Positions 60,957 to 64,000 of a DNA stretch of 64,000 nucleotides are shown here, piece after piece (within the stretch, counting starts at the first letter, position 1; each line of letters begins with the position of its first letter). This DNA is from Planctomycetota bacterium. Its GTDB lineage: Bacteria; Planctomycetota; Planctomycetia; Planctomycetales; Planctomycetaceae. Under the pieces are notes generated by a model. That model searched no databases, was not told where the DNA came from, and saw nothing but the letters and a program-made list of their open reading frames with translations. The stretch covers positions 48,842 through 112,841 of the forward strand of contig JAFEBS010000033.1 of the NCBI GenBank assembly GCA_018242525.1, given 5' to 3'. A program made the translations under genes and the position numbers.

Positions 60957-62036
60957 CTACTTCAATTGTTCCGTCAACCATTCGTAGGCCTTCTGGCGTT
61001 CTGCTTCGGGGAAATCGTGGGACGCGTCGGGAGTGAGCAGTTTCAATTGTGAAGTGGCGTTCCACAAGGAATACACATCAGCCGCCTTCTGGAACGCCTT
61101 CTTGACTCCATTGATGTCGAAATTGTTGTCGTCGATGGGCGAGTTGGAAAGCAGTCCACGGGGGGCCAGTGCCCCCAGGACCTCGTAGAAATCGAACGGA
61201 ACCTGATCGGGATTGTTGTTGTAGACCTCCCGAATTCGCGGCATGTACCGATCACTGGTCCATCCCGCCAGCTTGCCCTGATAGTAGTCGTGAAACGGGG
61301 TGAATCCGCAACTGGTAACGACCGCCTGCAATCGTTCATCAAACACCGCGGTGAACAAGGCGTTGTGGCCGCCCAGCGAATGGCCGATGACGCCGATGTG
61401 TGACTTGTCAACTTGCGGCAGCGTCTGCAGCAGATCCACGGCGCGGATGTTGTTCCAGATCGCCTTCATGGATCCGCTGGCATAGTGAGCCCCCTGTTTC
61501 TTGAAGTCGTACGGGTACTCGCCGAACGAAGGGTAGTCGGGAACGATGCAGACGAACCCCCGCTCGGCCAGTTCGTGAGCATAATGCAGGTTCTTCAAGC
61601 CACCCAATCCCGCCGGTTCATCCTTGCCAATCCCGGTGGTTTGATGCAGGCACAGCATGGCCGGACGCTTGCCGTCCTGGGGGATGTCGCTGGGAATCAG
61701 GATCCAGGCGGGAACGCGGTCGTCGGGTTCCGGCGTGAACTTGACCTTGCGACGCAGGTACTTCTCAGTCTTTTCTTCCGCCACGATTTCGACATTCAGC
61801 GGAACCCGGCGCGAGTTGTCCGGCAACGATCCCATCGCCAGTTGCATGTTGGCACGGATATGAGCCACGCGTTCCGCCCATTCGGCCTTGTTGGTGACGG
61901 GTTTCTCACCGCCCGCGGCATCGCGCACGACGAGCAGGTTGGAATGGTCGGGATAGGAAATCGGAGTGGGTTCGTCGGCCAGAGCTGTCGACATTGTCAG
62001 CACGACGGCGATCGCGGTTTGCAGCTTGAGGGTCAC
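60957..62036 (-). CDS. Secreted alpha/beta-hydrolase (acetyl xylan esterase/dienelactone hydrolase-like)
   Basis: I start at a GTG at 62036 with AAGGAT eight bases upstream, giving 359 residues; the frame extends further upstream but the signal peptide (AIAVVLTMSTALADEP) starts here. The alpha/beta-hydrolase fold has the GHSLGG nucleophile elbow with Ser220, and an acid in LSNSPIDDNNF and a His in PDASHDFPEAE complete a plausible triad. Segments VPAWILIPSDI and AMLCLHQTTGIG match the acetyl xylan esterase/dienelactone hydrolase group. It is exported, so it may act on plant or algal polysaccharide esters; the sugar isomerase-like gene downstream in the same operon is consistent with sugar use. 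Substrate unproven. Confidence 0.83.
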   Translation of the reverse strand: MTLKLQTAIAVVLTMSTALADEPTPISYPDHSNLLVVRDAAGGEKPVTNKAEWAERVAHIRANMQLAMGSLPDNSRRVPLNVEIVAEEKTEKYLRRKVKFTPEPDDRVPAWILIPSDIPQDGKRPAMLCLHQTTGIGKDEPAGLGGLKNLHYAHELAERGFVCIVPDYPSFGEYPYDFKKQGAHYASGSMKAIWNNIRAVDLLQTLPQVDKSHIGVIGHSLGGHNALFTAVFDERLQAVVTSCGFTPFHDYYQGKLAGWTSDRYMPRIREVYNNNPDQVPFDFYEVLGALAPRGLLSNSPIDDNNFDINGVKKAFQKAADVYSLWNATSQLKLLTPDASHDFPEAERQKAYEWLTEQLK

Positions 62037-62224
62037 GGAGTCATCCTTCTGTAGAACACAATGTTCGTTGCATTTGAGGCATCCGGGGTGACGGATCTCC
62101 CCGACTGGAACCGATCGCCGGAATTCGCCCACCGCGCGTGACGACGATGTCTTGATCAAGTAGAGTGGTTTGCCGCCAGATTTTCCAACTCAACGACATT
62201 CCCCCCCTTTTGTTTGTTGTGCGC

Positions 62225-63463
62225 ATGGCTATTGAATTCAACTGTCAGTTCTGTTCCGCAATGATTCGCGTTCCCGATAGTGCCGGCGGAGGCAAAGGGA
62301 AGTGCCCCCGGTGTGCACGGCGAATCACGGTTCCGAAAGTCTCCACAAAAACCGCTCCGAAACCCACGGACGATGAATTTGCAGGACTGTTTGCGGAGGC
62401 CGAGCCGGACCCCGAACCGCCAGCCCCCGCGGATCCCAATGAGATTACGTTTGCCGCAGCCGATCCGGTGGAATTCGGCGTTGAAGCTCCGGTGCAGCCG
62501 ATGGACTTGTTTCGCCCCCAGGCGCGGGCGCTGGGGGAACTGCCGGTGGAAGCGCCCCGGCAGATGTTGCAACCCGGATCAATCGCGAGCCGGCTGAAAA
62601 AGCGGAAAAGTGGCGGTGGTTGGATGATCCCGATCGGCTTTGGAGGGGTGCTTTGCGCGGTTGTGGGCTGGTTCCTGTGGCAGCAGTATCAGACGGTCCG
62701 CCTGTCAGGCGATCTGACGGCTCAAAGTGCCGCCGTGCTGGACCTGCCCCCCGTGGAACTCGACAATTCCTTTTTCAATCAACCTCCGGGCGAAATGCAA
62801 GCCGTGCTGACCGAACTGGCAGAATCTCCCATCCGGCTGCCAAGCACGCTGATGCTGATTCAGATCGGTGCCACCAAGCGGGCGATCGCCGTACAAGTCA
62901 ATTCTGGTCCGCAGACGCAGTTCTACAAGGTGGAGACCAGCAACGACCCCGGTTTCATCAACTATCGCAAGAATCAATCTCGCGACCTGGAACAGATGCG
63001 GTCTGACGATTTGACCGCGGCGGCCACCCGATTCGTCACCGAGTATCAGCAGGTGATGGAAAAGAAGGCCGGGCCGAATATCCTGAGCGGATTCCGCAAC
63101 TCGCTGGCTCTGCCCGCCCTGGTACGGGGCGTGGGACATCAGGTCATCGCCGTTTACGGAAATACACCGTATCCCTGCGTGTACGAAGATCGCGACGGGG
63201 CGCTTTATTTCCTGCTGCCGACCGATGTACAGGGGTTTGAAATCAGCGGACGCAAGCACAACGACGGACGGGTGATTTTTCACGGCAGTTACAAGGTGAA
63301 GGTGACGGGTGCAATTCCGCAGCCCGCTTCCACCAAGTCTGATGCTGGCGGCAAGAAATCAAAGCCGGCCTCTTCAGACGATTCCAAAACGAACGAGATG
63401 CAGGATGACGATGACGGGATGAAAAAGAAGATGGATGACAAGCCCAAGATGGACCAGTCCTGA
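62225..63463 (+). CDS. Zinc-ribbon, single-pass membrane protein
   Basis: The 412-residue protein starts at ATG 62225 and begins with a CxxC-type zinc ribbon (Cys7, Cys10, Cys27, Cys30; MAIEFNCQFCSAMIRVPDSA). A Pro/Asp-rich linker follows, then a transmembrane helix at about 134-153 (MIPIGFGGVLCAVVGWFLW). The larger C-terminal domain has no assigned family. The basic KKRKS before the helix suggests a cytoplasmic N-terminus. The Lys/Asp-rich tail (about 380-412) ends the protein. Zinc ribbon plus membrane anchor is common in planctomycete proteins of unknown function. It overlaps the following transporter gene by one base. Confidence 0.75.
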   Translation: MAIEFNCQFCSAMIRVPDSAGGGKGKCPRCARRITVPKVSTKTAPKPTDDEFAGLFAEAEPDPEPPAPADPNEITFAAADPVEFGVEAPVQPMDLFRPQARALGELPVEAPRQMLQPGSIASRLKKRKSGGGWMIPIGFGGVLCAVVGWFLWQQYQTVRLSGDLTAQSAAVLDLPPVELDNSFFNQPPGEMQAVLTELAESPIRLPSTLMLIQIGATKRAIAVQVNSGPQTQFYKVETSNDPGFINYRKNQSRDLEQMRSDDLTAAATRFVTEYQQVMEKKAGPNILSGFRNSLALPALVRGVGHQVIAVYGNTPYPCVYEDRDGALYFLLPTDVQGFEISGRKHNDGRVIFHGSYKVKVTGAIPQPASTKSDAGGKKSKPASSDDSKTNEMQDDDDGMKKKMDDKPKMDQS

Positions 63464-63909
63464 TGCGCTACCTCTTCCTGGTCTTTGCGTTTGTCGCGGG
63501 CTCCGCGACGTCGGTTCAGATCCCTGTGAATGCCGGCCTGCGCACTCACCTGGCTCATCCCATGCAGGCGACGTTTGTGTCGTTCGCCGTCGGGATGCTG
63601 GTGTCACTGGCCTATTGCCTTGCCACCGGAAGTCCGCTCCCAACGACGGATGGACTTGCCCGGATCCCGTGGTGGGCCTGGACGGGCGGAATCCTGGGGA
63701 CCTTGTATGTCGCCTCCAGCGTGATTCTGTCCCCCAGGATTGGCGTCGCGGCAATGCTGAGCATGGTGATTGCCGGACAGATGCTCATGTCGATGGTGAT
63801 CGATCATTATGGGCTGCTGAACGCCACTGTGTATCCGATCACACTCCAGCGATTCATCGGAGCGATCCTGGTCGCGCTGGGGGCCACCGTGATGGTGTTC
63901 GGCAAGTGA
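63463..63909 (+). CDS. DMT-superfamily transporter, YdcZ (DUF606)-like
   Basis: The 148-residue protein has four hydrophobic helices (about 1-20, 34-55, 70-90 and 96-113) plus a C-terminal one (125-145), and the conserved N-terminal pattern FVAGSATSVQIPVNAGLR that marks the YdcZ/DUF606 half-sized DMT transporters. GTLYVASSVILSPRIGVAAM supports it. These act as small dimeric exporters or efflux proteins; substrate unknown. The ATG shares one base with the preceding TGA (TGATG), so it is coupled to the zinc-ribbon gene. It is probably the last gene of that pair; the next gene lies past the window. Confidence 0.85.
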   Translation: MRYLFLVFAFVAGSATSVQIPVNAGLRTHLAHPMQATFVSFAVGMLVSLAYCLATGSPLPTTDGLARIPWWAWTGGILGTLYVASSVILSPRIGVAAMLSMVIAGQMLMSMVIDHYGLLNATVYPITLQRFIGAILVALGATVMVFGK

Positions 63910-64000
63910 TGGCGGCGGACACTGACCGTCTGGTGTTTTGCGACAGAACGAAACTCGCAAGAGTTCGGGCCGCCTTTTGTAGAGTCGACATGTGGCGCGA

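Noticed and set aside
1..64000. tRNA, rRNA and CRISPR loci
   Set aside because: No cloverleaf with a TTCGA T-loop, no rRNA core sequence and no spacer-repeat array was seen by eye; a covariance-model scan would be decisive.

Overview
The window reads as a chromosomal piece of a planctomycete, probably a Planctomycetaceae (Schlesneria/Planctopirus-like, genus uncertain). The evidence is family content: two DUF1559 prepilin-like proteins, a DUF1501 protein paired with a DUF1549/DUF1553 protein, a TIGR03067-type protein, a DUF1598-like protein, a BlaI repressor with an M56 sensor, and a MEDS-domain regulator beside a PAS/HisKA kinase. The DNA is moderately GC-rich, so many long antisense reading frames are only shadows of real genes. 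I found no rRNA, tRNA, CRISPR array, phage or insertion-sequence transposase.

Layout. 0-1.9 kb: the 3' end of a pyridine-nucleotide transhydrogenase-like flavoprotein overlapping a methylmalonate-semialdehyde dehydrogenase-type ALDH. 1.9-5.7 kb (minus): a signalling operon of MEDS protein, PAS/GAF histidine kinase, receiver-only regulator and FixJ-type regulator. 6.2-16 kb: surface glycan genes (three family 2 glycosyltransferases, a GT39-like membrane protein, an epimerase, a methyltransferase) followed by kdsB and pyrG. 16-23 kb: TIGR03067 protein, DUF1559 protein, a duplicated STN-like lipoprotein candidate, an FHA-LuxR regulator and an ankyrin protein. 23.1-28.1 kb: a blaI/M56 operon behind a double palindromic operator. 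28.2-34.1 kb: a small basic ORF, a triple-FKBP isomerase, and the DUF1501 and DUF1549/DUF1553 pair. 34.5-38.1 kb: SDR, murD, a HAD phosphatase and a histidine phosphatase. 38.2-44.7 kb (minus): a three-gene PilM-led membrane cluster resembling a type IV pilus or type II secretion inner-membrane platform. 45.3-55 kb: a GH38-like protein, an S1/P1 nuclease, DNA polymerase III delta prime, DUF1598, DUF1559 and RicT/PSP1. 55.1-63.9 kb: an FG-GAP protein, an EF-hand/thioredoxin-fold/haem/copper-monooxygenase fusion, a sugar isomerase-like TIM barrel, an esterase, a zinc-ribbon membrane protein and a DMT-type transporter.

The most unusual material is non-coding. Three intergenic hairpins of 92-97 bp (10.2, 29.8 and 34.2 kb) have different stems but share GGGGTC-type motifs at or near their ends, suggesting a REP-like element family. 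Two other intergenic sites (5.9 and 50.6 kb) carry GTTCTTGG-type arrays, each bracketed by a direct repeat of about 33 bp spaced 76-80 bp; at 50.6 kb the repeated unit is the 3' end of the neighbouring gene. The blaI operator (two palindromes 25 bp apart), the multidomain copper enzyme and the PilM-led cluster are the best leads among coding loci.
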